DNA of 17,245 bases, taken from the NCBI GenBank assembly GCA_014380985.1, contig JACMIU010000308.1, forward strand, positions 1 to 17,245, in the 5' to 3' direction. The DNA is from Armatimonadota bacterium. GTDB lineage: Bacteria; Armatimonadota; Armatimonadia; Armatimonadales; Armatimonadaceae. Below, piece by piece: positions 1 through 6,051 of this stretch. How positions within the stretch are numbered: the first letter of the stretch is position 1; every line of letters begins with the position of its first letter. The notes under the pieces are model-generated. The model had not been told where the DNA came from and ran no database searches. It saw only the letters and a list, made by a program, of their open reading frames with translations. Position numbers and translations under genes: made by a program.

Positions 1-361
1 CCACCGGTTTGCGGGTGCGACGCGGGCGCGGCGCGGACGCGTCTGAAACCGGCGCGGTTTCTTCCGCTACCACCGGGTCGGCGGGCGCGGCGGGAGCGCG
101 GCGGGAGCGACGCGGTTTCGCGGCGGGTTCGATGGTTGCTTCGGGCGATTCGACTGGTTCAGCGGCGGCGGTATCGCCGGGCGGTATCGCGTCGGAGGAC
201 GCTTCGATGGTTGCGGAAACTTCGTTTCCGGTGGTATCCGAGGGGGTCGCTTGCGCGTCCGCAGTAACGGAATCCGTGGTGGAATCCAATGGGATCGCGG
301 AAACTTCGTTTCCGACTGTATCCACGGTGTCTTGGGGGGCGGCGGGTTGCCGTCGAGCCAT
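1..361 (-). CDS. Partial CDS (5' end only): protein with disordered Ala/Pro/Arg-rich N-terminus
   Basis: The frame opens at ATG 361-359 and stays open to the window edge (120 codons, no stop), so only the N-terminus is present. The start is supported by AGGAG (370-374) with an 8-nt spacer. The translation starts MARRQPAAPQ, is rich in Ala, Pro, Thr, Asp and Glu, and contains an internal repeat (two DT-GNEVSA units, 28 codons apart). It then turns basic, with KPRRSRRAP and RPRRTRKPV stretches. This is a disordered, probably nucleic-acid-binding N-terminal extension. Such extensions occur on Rho, RNase E/G and IF-2 in various phyla, but no catalytic domain lies in the window, so the identity stays open. 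The very long leader upstream would fit an autoregulated RNA-metabolism gene, which is inference only. Confidence 0.7.
   Translation of the reverse strand, partial: MARRQPAAPQDTVDTVGNEVSAIPLDSTTDSVTADAQATPSDTTGNEVSATIEASSDAIPPGDTAAAEPVESPEATIEPAAKPRRSRRAPAAPADPVVAEETAPVSDASAPRPRRTRKPV
214..314. repeat. Two copies of a 17-bp perfect palindrome inside the partial CDS
   Basis: CGGAAACTTCGTTTCCG occurs at 214-230 and 298-314. Each copy is a perfect 7-bp inverted repeat around a 3-nt centre (TTC). The copies are 84 bp apart, in frame, and encode the repeated GNEVSA peptide on the minus strand. The 13-bp core GAAACTTCGTTTC recurs outside coding sequence at 8668-8680. Confidence 0.7.
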
Positions 362-379
362 AGGTCAAACTCCTGATAT

Positions 380-405
380 AAAAATCGTGACACCATAACG
401 GTGTC
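380..405 (-). terminator. Terminator-like hairpin just upstream of the RBS (possible attenuator)
   Basis: On the minus strand GACACC (405-400) and GGTGTC (394-389) form a perfect 6-bp stem with a 5-nt loop. Four bases separate it from a TTTTT run (384-380). It lies only 6 nt upstream of the AGGAG of the left-edge gene, so it could attenuate that gene or end a separate leader RNA. The gap before the U-run makes it an imperfect intrinsic terminator. Confidence 0.4.
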
Positions 406-473
406 GGGGGAGGGAAAGAAGAAAGAAGATGTTTTTTCGCCCACGGTTCGGACGCGATTCTCGCGCCCCGCCT

Positions 474-553
474 GTACCGATGTGCGGACAAAATGCCGGT
501 TTAACCAACCGCGCCGCTCGTGCGGCATTCGATCTTGTCGCGGTCGCCGGTAC
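474..553 (-). ncRNA. Large stem-loop in the leader RNA
   Basis: GTACCG (474-479) pairs with CGGTAC (548-553). Inside it a 12-bp stem forms from 487-498 with 523-539, interrupted by a 5-nt bulge (530-534) on one side only. The inner loop contains a further possible small GGTT/AACC helix. All pairings are Watson-Crick and readable directly from the sequence. Strand is assigned from the upstream promoter. Family unknown. Confidence 0.45.
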
Positions 554-711
554 GCTTTTATCAGGCGTGGCTCCGCTTCAGCAATCGCCCCGAACGTGTC
601 TGACCGACACGCCGACCGGACGAAAAAACAGTTTCTTGCTCGATGCCCTCCCACAGCAATGTGCGAGTCGTTCGCGCCGCGCCCTGCTTCGCTTGCAAAT
701 GCTGATCCGTT

Positions 712-747
712 GCCGTTTCGTTCGCAGACAACTGCGAAAGGAACGGC
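712..747 (-). ncRNA. Strong hairpin in the leader RNA
   Basis: GCCGTT (712-717) pairs with AACGGC (742-747), and TTCGCAG (721-727) pairs with CTGCGAA (732-738). They are separated by a symmetric 3x3 internal loop and capped by the tetraloop ACAA (TTGT on the minus strand). The 13 base pairs make it one of the most stable local structures in the non-coding stretch. Confidence 0.45.
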
Positions 748-866
748 GTTCAGCGTTTGAACCAATTAAGCGAACAAACGGGCGGCACGAAAAAATCCGT
801 GAGAAACGATGGACGACGGTGTCAACTTTCTGCAAAGCCGATGCGGCGTTATCATTCTCCACCGCG

Positions 867-896
867 AGTATACCACAATCGGTTTGCGGGCGTCAA
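867..896 (-). promoter_or_regulatory. Sigma70-type promoter for the left-edge gene or its leader RNA
   Basis: On the minus strand TTGACG (896-891) is followed after 18 nt by TATACT (872-867), close to the consensus. Transcription would begin near 860 and run left through about 500 nt of untranslated sequence to the ATG at 361. Confidence 0.6.
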
Positions 897-906
897 AATA
901 GGGAGG

Positions 907-935
907 TTGAAAAACGGGCGACGCGCCTCTAAATT
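907..935 (+). promoter_or_regulatory. Candidate promoter for the 1052-4759 operon
   Basis: TTGAAA (907-912), a 17-nt spacer and TAAATT (930-935) give a plausible but not strong sigma70-like promoter. It points toward the gene at 1052 and is divergent from the stronger minus-strand promoter at 867-896. Confidence 0.3.
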
Positions 936-1010
936 GGTCGGCGGGTAAAACAGGCAAAACGAAGGCTGTCGTAACTACATTACGCCGCACTTCGCCGACC
1001 GCGAAAAATT

Positions 1011-1048
1011 ATCGGTAGAAATACCGGATTTTTATAGGAATACCGGTA
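1011..1048. promoter_or_regulatory. TACCGG repeats, possible operator
   Basis: ATCGGTA (1011-1017) and TACCGGAT (1022-1029) form a near-perfect inverted repeat around GAAA. AATACCGG recurs 19 bp downstream (1039-1046) inside the palindrome TACCGGTA (1041-1048), which ends 3 nt before the start codon at 1052. The even spacing suggests a protein binding site. No regulator is known. Confidence 0.35.
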
Positions 1049-1051
1049 AAA

Positions 1052-1387
1052 ATGTGGAACAATATACCAACTTCGCAACGTGCGGCAACGACGGCACAGA
1101 TCTTGACTAAAGGCGACTTGGCAAAAATGGTGTTTCTGTATCAATCTTTTCTGGTGATTCTGGGTGCGATGGTATCCCTACTCGTCGCGTATGTGTATAC
1201 CGTTAGCCCCTTCGTGGTCTGGGGCTTGCTCCTGTTTTGCGGGGTATGTCACCTGCTGGGTCAGCGAGCGAAGCGGCTTTTCGGGGCAACGCAAACCGTT
1301 CGTGTACCGGTGTCCGCACCGCGCCGCGAAACTCGGCATCGGTTCGCGTTGTCTGAACCGATTGTATGCGCCGCGAAAGTTCCCTAA
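1052..1387 (+). CDS. Small membrane protein, function unknown
   Basis: A 111-residue product with two adjacent hydrophobic segments at about residues 27-48 and 53-70, then a basic tail (QRAKR and several Arg further on), so a two-span inner-membrane protein is likely. I recognise no family. The start at 1052 has only a weak purine stretch upstream (AGGAA, about 12 nt away). An in-frame ATG at residue 26, right at the first membrane segment, is an alternative start. The gene is the first of a plus-strand run and its 3' end overlaps the next gene by 22 bp. The C-terminal 40 residues look poorly conserved in character. Confidence 0.5.
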   Translation: MWNNIPTSQRAATTAQILTKGDLAKMVFLYQSFLVILGAMVSLLVAYVYTVSPFVVWGLLLFCGVCHLLGQRAKRLFGATQTVRVPVSAPRRETRHRFALSEPIVCAAKVP

Positions 1388-2046
1388 CCCCCGAATCCAA
1401 TACGCTTTACATCGTCGCTAAAGCACCGGTTGCCGGTCGCGTCAAAACCCGTCTTGTCGGAAACGCTTGGAACGAGGGAGGCGTCGCCGCTCTCGCGGGC
1501 GCGTTCCTGACCGACACTTTCTCCCTTGCGACGCATCCTCTTGTTCCCGCCCGCGTCGTACTTGCCTTGGGCGGCAACCCCACCGACTTGCCACTGCCGC
1601 TCCTGTCGCTACCGCACGTGCCGCAAGGGGATGGCGACTTGGGCGAGCGATTAACGCGCCTTTTCGCCGCGTCGTTCGCCGGGGGCGCGGCAAGTGTTTG
1701 CGCTATCGGTTCCGACACGCCCCACCTGCCCCCTGCGTTCCTTGTTGAAGCGTTTGGGCGTCTCGCGTCGCCGGACGTGGACATCGTTCTCGGACGCGCC
1801 GACGACGGCGGCTACTACCTTCTCGGCATGAACAAACCGTGTCCCGAAGTTTTTGAGCGAATTGATTGGGGGACGGCGGCTGTTTGGGCGCAAACGCTCG
1901 CCCGTGCCGCCACCGCGAACCGTCGCGCCGCACTTTTGCCGCCGTGGTACGACATAGACACACCCGCCGATTTGGAACGATTACGCCGCGATTTAGGGCG
2001 CGGCGTTGTCACAGCACCGGGAACCGTTGCCGTTTTCCCATTGTAG
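1366..2046 (+). CDS. TIGR04282/DUF2064 family glycosyltransferase
   Basis: The 226-residue protein has the hallmark motifs of this GT-A-fold nucleotidyl/glycosyltransferase family: AKAPVAGRVKTRL at residues 18-30 (nucleotide-binding loop), GDGDLGERL at 88-96, GSDTPHLP at 115-122, GRADDGGYYLLG at 143-154 and PWYDIDTPADL at 193-203. Length matches the family (about 200-230). Members are named after a proposed role in arsenosugar biosynthesis, but many sit in other sugar-transfer loci and the true acceptor is unknown. Here a GT39-type glycosyltransferase lies downstream and no arsenic genes are visible, so a role in envelope glycosylation is at least as likely. The start overlaps the preceding gene and has no clear Shine-Dalgarno, suggesting coupled translation. 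Confidence 0.88.
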   Translation: MRRESSLTPESNTLYIVAKAPVAGRVKTRLVGNAWNEGGVAALAGAFLTDTFSLATHPLVPARVVLALGGNPTDLPLPLLSLPHVPQGDGDLGERLTRLFAASFAGGAASVCAIGSDTPHLPPAFLVEAFGRLASPDVDIVLGRADDGGYYLLGMNKPCPEVFERIDWGTAAVWAQTLARAATANRRAALLPPWYDIDTPADLERLRRDLGRGVVTAPGTVAVFPL

Positions 2047-2060
2047 AAATAATACCAACC

Positions 2061-2423
2061 GTGAAAAGACTTACTGTCATACTTTTATTCGTCGTTACCG
2101 CTTGCGCCGTGAACGTGCCGGGCGCGACAGTTGCCCGCGCTTTTCCGGCGTACTCACAAAAGGAAAAGAAAGCGTGTTTGTACTGCCACGTCAATCCCGG
2201 CGGCGGCGGCAAGCGCAACGCGGCGGGGCTCTGGTACAAGAACCACGCGCTCTCGTTCGCGGGTTACACCCCCGAAAAAGCGAACACCGAAGCGGACGCC
2301 GCGAAGCCGAAAACCGCCCCCGCTCCGAAAGTTGTGGCGAAGCCGAAAGTCACCCCGAAACCAAAAACCAAACCAACGCCGAAGCCGAAAGTCACCCCGA
2401 AACCGAAGGCAAAAAGCGCGTAG
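2061..2423 (+). CDS. Small exported protein with one CXXCH heme-binding motif and Lys-Pro tail
   Basis: A 120-residue protein from a GTG start (2061), 14 nt after the glycosyltransferase stop. KR is followed by a hydrophobic stretch, so it is exported. Cleavage by signal peptidase I after VARA (residue 27) fits, and VTAC at 12-15 could also act as a lipobox. One CXXCH motif, CLYCH (39-43), is followed by VNPGGGGKRNAAGLWY, the pattern of small single-heme c-type proteins. From about residue 80 the chain is a Lys/Pro/Thr repeat (KPKVTPKPK twice), a disordered cationic tail. The heme face suggests electron transfer outside the cytoplasm. Partner and reaction are unknown. Confidence 0.7.
   Translation: MKRLTVILLFVVTACAVNVPGATVARAFPAYSQKEKKACLYCHVNPGGGGKRNAAGLWYKNHALSFAGYTPEKANTEADAAKPKTAPAPKVVAKPKVTPKPKTKPTPKPKVTPKPKAKSA
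2338..2404 (+). repeat. 25-bp direct repeat in the Lys-Pro tail
   Basis: An identical 25-bp sequence lies at 2338-2362 and 2380-2404, 42 bp (14 codons) apart and in frame. Each copy encodes KPKVTPK within the disordered tail of the CXXCH protein. Such repeats expand and contract easily, so tail length may vary between strains. Confidence 0.8.
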
Positions 2424-2432
2424 GAGATTCCC

Positions 2433-3188
2433 ATGAAACGAAACATTTTGCTCGCCGCGCTCGCGGCAATCATTGCCGCTTCCGCGCCGCTCTGGGCGCA
2501 GGAAGCGTCTCCCACGCCCGCCGTCATGCTCGACGTGGCGACAAAGAAACTGGTCAACACCCGCATCAAGGACATGGCGGCAACCGTGCGCGTCACCGAA
2601 ACGAACTGGCGCGAGCTCGAAAAATGCGGCTCCGACTTCAAGCGCACCTATTATTTCAAGCGCATGAACGTCGCCTACCGGTATCCAAACCAGACGCGGA
2701 TGGAAACCAAGGCACTCGGCTCGACCCTGCTCATCGTCTTCAATGGCGACACGCGCTACTACAAAGTGCCGTTCAAAACCGAAACGTCGTCGGTTGCGGG
2801 ACAACCGGGGCAGAAGCAAGGGTTGCTACAGTTCGGCGTCTACGCGCCCGACTATTTGACGCTCGATTACGATCCGCATTTTGAAGCCGTGGAGAAGGGC
2901 TTGCACCGCATCCGTCTGACTCAGCGGCGGTCGGTCAATAAGTCGTATGAACTCTTGTGGGTGAATCCGAAAACGCACGTAATCGAGCGACGGCAGTCAT
3001 GGAACGGCGACAAGCAACTGACGATGGAACTGCGATATAAAGACGTGAAGGAAGCGAAGCCGGGAATCTTTGTGCCGTTCCGCATCGAGATTTACAACCC
3101 CGAAGGCAAATTGGGCGCGGCGCAAGCCGTGGAGGATTTGAAAATCAACAGCGGGCTTGCCGACGCGCTTTTCGCCACCGCAAAGTGA
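2433..3188 (+). CDS. LolA-like outer membrane lipoprotein-sorting/periplasmic protein
   Basis: The 251-residue product begins with a classic signal peptide (MKRNILLAALAAIIAASAPLWA, cleavage near residue 22). The mature part alternates beta-strand-like segments resembling the LolA/LolB-fold 'outer membrane lipoprotein-sorting' family: TYYFKRMNVAYRYPNQTRME, LLIVFNGDTRYYKVP, YELLWVNPKTHVIERRQSW and a closing strand FVPFRIEIYNPEG. LolA-fold proteins carry lipids or lipoproteins across the periplasm, but many relatives of this type have no proven cargo. The start is fixed by AGGAG (2422-2426) overlapping the stop of the gene before it, 6 nt from ATG. Its TGA overlaps the next start by 4 bp (GTGA), indicating translational coupling. 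Confidence 0.7.
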   Translation: MKRNILLAALAAIIAASAPLWAQEASPTPAVMLDVATKKLVNTRIKDMAATVRVTETNWRELEKCGSDFKRTYYFKRMNVAYRYPNQTRMETKALGSTLLIVFNGDTRYYKVPFKTETSSVAGQPGQKQGLLQFGVYAPDYLTLDYDPHFEAVEKGLHRIRLTQRRSVNKSYELLWVNPKTHVIERRQSWNGDKQLTMELRYKDVKEAKPGIFVPFRIEIYNPEGKLGAAQAVEDLKINSGLADALFATAK

Positions 3189-4759
3189 CCGATACCGAAC
3201 CGATTCCCCTTTCCCTGAACGCCGCCCGGTTTTTTAACCGTGCGGCGTTTGTCCTGCTTTTCGCCCTGCTCGTGATTCGGCTTGTCACCGCGACGCATTT
3301 TGGTCTCGCGTGGGACGAAGCGTACTATTGGCAGTGGAGCCGCTATCTCGCTTTCGGCTACTACGACGCCGGACCGGGAATCGCGCTAACGATTCGCGCC
3401 GGAACACTCCTTTTCGGCGACACACCACTCGGTGTTCGCTTCGTGCCGATTCTGCTCTCGGTCGCCGCGAACGCACTTATTTTCGCGCTCGCCCGCCGTT
3501 TGTTCGACGCCCGCGTCGGCTTTTGGACAATCGCACTCGCCGCCGTGTCGCCGCTCCTCGCCATCGGTTCCGTACTGGCGACTTACGACCTGCCGCAGAT
3601 TTTCTTCTGGGCGGCAGGCTTGTATGCCGTAGCGCGAGCAGTCGAGGACGCGAAGCCCACACTCCTGATCCCTAATCTCCAATCCCTAATTCCTACTCTT
3701 TGGTGGTACGTCACCGGGCTTTGCGTCGGGCTGGGAACCAACACTAAACCGACCATGATTTTTTTCGCGCCGGGCGTTTTGCTCTTGCTCTGGCTCGTTC
3801 CCGCGTACCGCAAGCATTTGGCGTCGCCGCATCCGTATCTGGCGTTCGCGTTGGCGATTCTCTGCCTCGCACCGCTCTTTATTTGGAACGCGCAACACGA
3901 CAACGTCAACTGGATTCATACTCTCAATCGCGGCAACCGCTCGACGAACGCCGCACCGGGGCGTTGGCTCGGCGAGTTTTGGGGCGGACAGGCTCTCGTG
4001 GTCGGTCCCGGCTTGCTGATCGCCGAACTGATCGCCCTCGGCTACGCGCTTCGCCGCACGATGGATTTTGCTTCGCAAAAATCCGTTGACCCGCGCTACA
4101 CTTTTATCGCCGCGTTCACCGTGCCGATTCTCGCCCTTTGTACACTGATTGCGCTTCGCTCAAAGGTCGAAATCAACTGGTGCGTCGCCGCGCATCTTTC
4201 AGGTCTGCTCGGAATCGCCGCCGTTTTCACACGGGAACGGTTACGCGGATGGTTTGTAGCAAGCGTCGCGGTTTCCGCAATACTCTCGTTGGTGCTGTTC
4301 TTCCCAAACGCACTGGTGATTCGCCCCTTCGCCCCGCTTGTCGCAAATGGCACATGGGAGAAGGTCAACGAACAGTACGGTTGGGAAGTTATCGCGGGCG
4401 CGGTGGTGCGCGAGAAAGACGCCTTGCAAGCCGAATCGGGGGCGACGCCGGTATTCGTTGCGGGAACTGGCTACCGTGTCTGCTCGATTTTATCGTTCTA
4501 CCTGCCCGGTCAACCGTTCGTGCCGAAACTGCAAATCCCTGACACGCGCCGCGATCAGTACAACGTCTGGACAAACGAAGCCGCGCTTGCCGGTCAAAAC
4601 GCCGTGGTTGCGCTGGACATGAACCGTCCCGAAGAAGAAGCCTACTTGCGGACGCGGTTCGCGTCTGTATCGGAGCCAGTGGTGGTGGACGTGCCGCGCC
4701 CCAGTTTCAAAGGTGCGGTGAAGTCATGGCGACTATATCGTTGCCGGGGCTTGAAATAA
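3185..4759 (+). CDS. GT39/ArnT-like membrane glycosyltransferase (PMT_2 family)
   Basis: A 524-residue polytopic protein starting with GTG at 3185. The first hydrophobic span (about 20-36) is followed by LAWDEAYYWQWSRYLAFGYYD (42-61). Its Asp44-Glu45 pair in the first outer loop is the catalytic/metal-binding signature of GT-C enzymes of the PMT/ArnT group. About ten further hydrophobic segments follow, then a soluble C-terminal domain of roughly 140 residues. These enzymes move sugars from polyprenyl-phosphate donors to lipid or protein acceptors on the outer face of the inner membrane. The acceptor cannot be read here. Residues 159-172, between two spans, are encoded by a 7-nt tandem repeat. 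It is the last gene of the operon and a strong hairpin follows. Confidence 0.85.
   Translation: MTDTEPIPLSLNAARFFNRAAFVLLFALLVIRLVTATHFGLAWDEAYYWQWSRYLAFGYYDAGPGIALTIRAGTLLFGDTPLGVRFVPILLSVAANALIFALARRLFDARVGFWTIALAAVSPLLAIGSVLATYDLPQIFFWAAGLYAVARAVEDAKPTLLIPNLQSLIPTLWWYVTGLCVGLGTNTKPTMIFFAPGVLLLLWLVPAYRKHLASPHPYLAFALAILCLAPLFIWNAQHDNVNWIHTLNRGNRSTNAAPGRWLGEFWGGQALVVGPGLLIAELIALGYALRRTMDFASQKSVDPRYTFIAAFTVPILALCTLIALRSKVEINWCVAAHLSGLLGIAAVFTRERLRGWFVASVAVSAILSLVLFFPNALVIRPFAPLVANGTWEKVNEQYGWEVIAGAVVREKDALQAESGATPVFVAGTGYRVCSILSFYLPGQPFVPKLQIPDTRRDQYNVWTNEAALAGQNAVVALDMNRPEEEAYLRTRFASVSEPVVVDVPRPSFKGAVKSWRLYRCRGLK
3661..3695 (+). repeat. Heptanucleotide tandem repeat within the GT39 gene
   Basis: Four contiguous 7-mers lie at 3668-3695: ATCCCTA twice, ATCTCCA and ATTCCTA. 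They are preceded by a more diverged unit, ACTCCTG, at 3661-3667. The array stays in frame and encodes a Leu/Ile/Pro/Asn/Gln/Ser loop (about residues 159-172) between the hydrophobic spans of the glycosyltransferase. Its composition stands out from the GC-rich surroundings. It resembles the STRR heptamer repeats described in cyanobacteria. Confidence 0.75.
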
Positions 4760-4763
4760 AAAT

Positions 4764-4788
4764 CCGCCCCCGTGGTTAGCGGGGGCGG
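4764..4788. terminator. Bidirectional intrinsic terminator between convergent genes
   Basis: CCGCCCCCG (4764-4772) and CGGGGGCGG (4780-4788) form a perfect 9-bp GC stem with a 7-nt loop. Read leftward it is followed by ATTTTTATTT, a textbook U-tract that would end the minus-strand lipoprotein/DUF1559 transcript. Read rightward the stem is followed by a second small palindrome (4790-4802) and TTTT, a weaker stop for the GT39 operon. Confidence 0.85.
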
Positions 4789-4854
4789 TCGTCATGATGA
4801 CGGTTTTACTCGTCCCCATCGCAGTTTGGAACAGGGCGCGAACGCAACGAGGGA

Positions 4855-5031
4855 CTACGTTTTTCCAGCGTCTTCTTGTCGCTTTTCCTCTTGCTGTATC
4901 TGCTTCAATTGAGCGTCGTTTTTAGGCTTCGGTGCGTCAGTGGTTTTCTCGTCGGCGCAACCGGCGAGAATCAACAGACAGGCGAAGCAAAGAGTCGCGG
5001 CTGAGAAACGGATATTCATTGTCGCTTTCAT
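4855..5031 (-). CDS. Small (58-residue) lipoprotein, function unknown
   Basis: The frame encodes 58 residues beginning MKATMNIRFS with a hydrophobic core and a clear lipobox, LILAGC (Cys25). A charged Lys/Gln/Glu/Asp-rich mature part of 33 residues follows (KQIQQEEKRQEDAG), probably helical or disordered. After signal peptidase II cleavage it would be a short lipid-anchored peptide. Its ATG directly abuts the TAA of the DUF1559 gene upstream (TAAATG, no gap), and no Shine-Dalgarno is evident, so translation is probably coupled. The shared transcript ends at the terminator at 4764-4788. The pairing suggests that the lipoprotein works with, or is regulated with, the prepilin-like protein. Confidence 0.75.
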   Translation of the reverse strand: MKATMNIRFSAATLCFACLLILAGCADEKTTDAPKPKNDAQLKQIQQEEKRQEDAGKT

Positions 5032-5892
5032 TTAGTTTGTACAACAGGCATCCGAATACAAACCCGGTCGGGTGTCCGTCGTCGGCGCAAACGGATCCCA
5101 AATAACGCGGGCTTTGTTATAGTTCGCGGCTTCCGTGTGACGGCGGTTCACCGTGCTACCGTAGTAGTAATCGCGTGCTATCTGGTTGGAAATAGCAACC
5201 GTTTTGTACCACTTAGCGTGACCGTCCATGAAGGCAAGGTTTGTGCCGCCTTGATGGCGGTCGGACACGCCCCACCGACCGACGCCGACGCCTCCGTAAA
5301 TCCAGTAGCCGCGAGGGGTTAAGCCCGCAACGGTTTTGTCGAACGCATCACCAAACGCAACGGTCTGTGCGGGAAGTTTTATATCGCTGTCGCTTATCGG
5401 GTTTAAGAAAGCCCTATCCGCTTCGATAGCAGCATCACTGGTGACGGTGAAGTCTTTGCCAAAAATACCCCAGTAGCGGTAGTTGTAGTAAAGGTTCAAC
5501 CCTGAGTTCATGCCAATAGAGAAGAAGTTGCGGTTCGGGTAAGTAATATCAACCTTATCTATCTCCGACGAGGAGCAAGCGAAGACATTTATATTCTTAA
5601 TGTACGGCTGGAGAACCTGCCCATAAGTTTGCTGTATCACTCCGGCAGTGCCGGTGGCACCACCGATGAGCATTTCATGCATACACCCGTCGTAGTCTTG
5701 CATATACTGCATTTCGGCCAAACCGATTTGTTTAAGATTGGACAGACACGAGGTTTGCCGCGCCTTGCTACGGGCTTGCGCGAACACGGGAAACAGAATC
5801 GCGGCGAGAATAGCGATGATCGCTATTACGACGAGGAGTTCAATCAAGGTAAACGCACCTTGACGTGAGCGGGATGGGGACATATTTTTCAT
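5032..5892 (-). CDS. DUF1559 domain protein with prepilin-type N-terminal leader
   Basis: A 286-residue protein with start at ATG 5892, chosen for the perfect AGAAGGAG just upstream. An in-frame upstream ATG at 5931 lacks one and would add 13 residues. A basic leader ends in RQGAFTLIELLVVIAIIAILAA, the type IV prepilin/pseudopilin cleavage and methylation signal with its hydrophobic helix. It is followed by FPVFAQAR-KARQTSCLSNLKQIGL typical of Armatimonadota members. The DUF1559 body ends with H-x9-DGH (HQGGTNLAFMDGHAKW). The extra Ala between Gly12 and Phe14 puts Glu one place further than the usual +5. Such proteins form pseudopilus-like or secreted surface structures, and individual functions are unknown. 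A small lipoprotein gene follows with no gap. Confidence 0.92.
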   Translation of the reverse strand: MKNMSPSRSRQGAFTLIELLVVIAIIAILAAILFPVFAQARSKARQTSCLSNLKQIGLAEMQYMQDYDGCMHEMLIGGATGTAGVIQQTYGQVLQPYIKNINVFACSSSEIDKVDITYPNRNFFSIGMNSGLNLYYNYRYWGIFGKDFTVTSDAAIEADRAFLNPISDSDIKLPAQTVAFGDAFDKTVAGLTPRGYWIYGGVGVGRWGVSDRHQGGTNLAFMDGHAKWYKTVAISNQIARDYYYGSTVNRRHTEAANYNKARVIWDPFAPTTDTRPGLYSDACCTN

Positions 5893-5894
5893 AG

Positions 5895-5910
5895 CACAAC
5901 TCCTTCTAAA
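5895..5910 (-). promoter_or_regulatory. Conserved ribosome binding region of the DUF1559 gene
   Basis: TTTAGAAGGAGTTGTG (minus strand, 5910-5895) contains the extended Shine-Dalgarno AGAAGGAG. The identical 16 bases occur at 7065-7050 before the other DUF1559 gene, so the conserved block is longer than the ribosome binding site alone. It decides the start at 5892. Confidence 0.8.
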
Positions 5911-5974
5911 GCACGTGTGCGAAAGCGGCACGATAGCGGGCTACGGACACGGCGGGGCACTCGGTTGGAAAACA

Positions 5975-5991
5975 AACGGCGCGAAGCCGTT
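5975..5991 (-). promoter_or_regulatory. Stem-loop in the 5' UTR of the downstream DUF1559 gene
   Basis: AACGGC (5991-5986) pairs with GCCGTT (5980-5975) around TTCGC on the minus strand, a 6-bp stem with a UUCG-type loop. It lies within the roughly 150-nt leader, about 65 nt before the Shine-Dalgarno. A stem-loop also precedes the RBS of the upstream paralogue. Possible role in mRNA stability. Confidence 0.35.
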
Positions 5992-6051
5992 AAAGGGAAC
6001 GCCGACAATGGCGACCACGAATTACAAGGAAGGAAACAGCACTGTTGGCGT

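Larger units (their letters stand above)
362..1051. other. Gene-free stretch with structured minus-strand leader and divergent regulatory sequences
   Basis: I see no convincing coding sequence in these 690 bases. The longer open frames (401-760 and 429-932 plus, 67-765 and 578-862 minus) are Arg/Cys/Ser-rich, lack ribosome binding sites and resemble no protein. The stretch does hold a good minus-strand promoter (867-896), stem-loops at 712-747 and 474-553, the terminator-like hairpin at 380-405, a weaker plus-strand promoter candidate (907-935) and TACCGG repeats before the gene at 1052. The minus-strand leader would be about 500 nt. I could not match it to RNase P RNA, tmRNA, SRP RNA or a riboswitch class I know. 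Confidence 0.55.

Noticed and set aside
67..765. Minus-strand open frame of 232 residues covering the leader
   Set aside because: Its C-terminal half is the out-of-frame shadow of the partial gene starting at 361, which has a good Shine-Dalgarno. The composition is Pro/Arg-rich nonsense.
750..775. tRNA T-arm-like GGTTCAAAC on the minus strand
   Set aside because: No matching acceptor, D or anticodon arm and no CCA. The T-loop closing C is also wrong.
429..932. Plus-strand open frame of 167 residues
   Set aside because: Arg/Ser/Cys-rich sequence without a ribosome binding site or recognisable fold. It lies over strong hairpins and a minus-strand promoter, so it is better read as non-coding.
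2006..2884. Plus-strand open frame of 292 residues
   Set aside because: It overlaps two genes with signal peptides and clear motifs (CXXCH protein and LolA-like protein) in another frame. Its own sequence is Arg/His-rich with no recognisable feature.
3661..3695. CRISPR-like repeat
   Set aside because: The units are contiguous 7-mers without spacers and lie in frame within a coding sequence.
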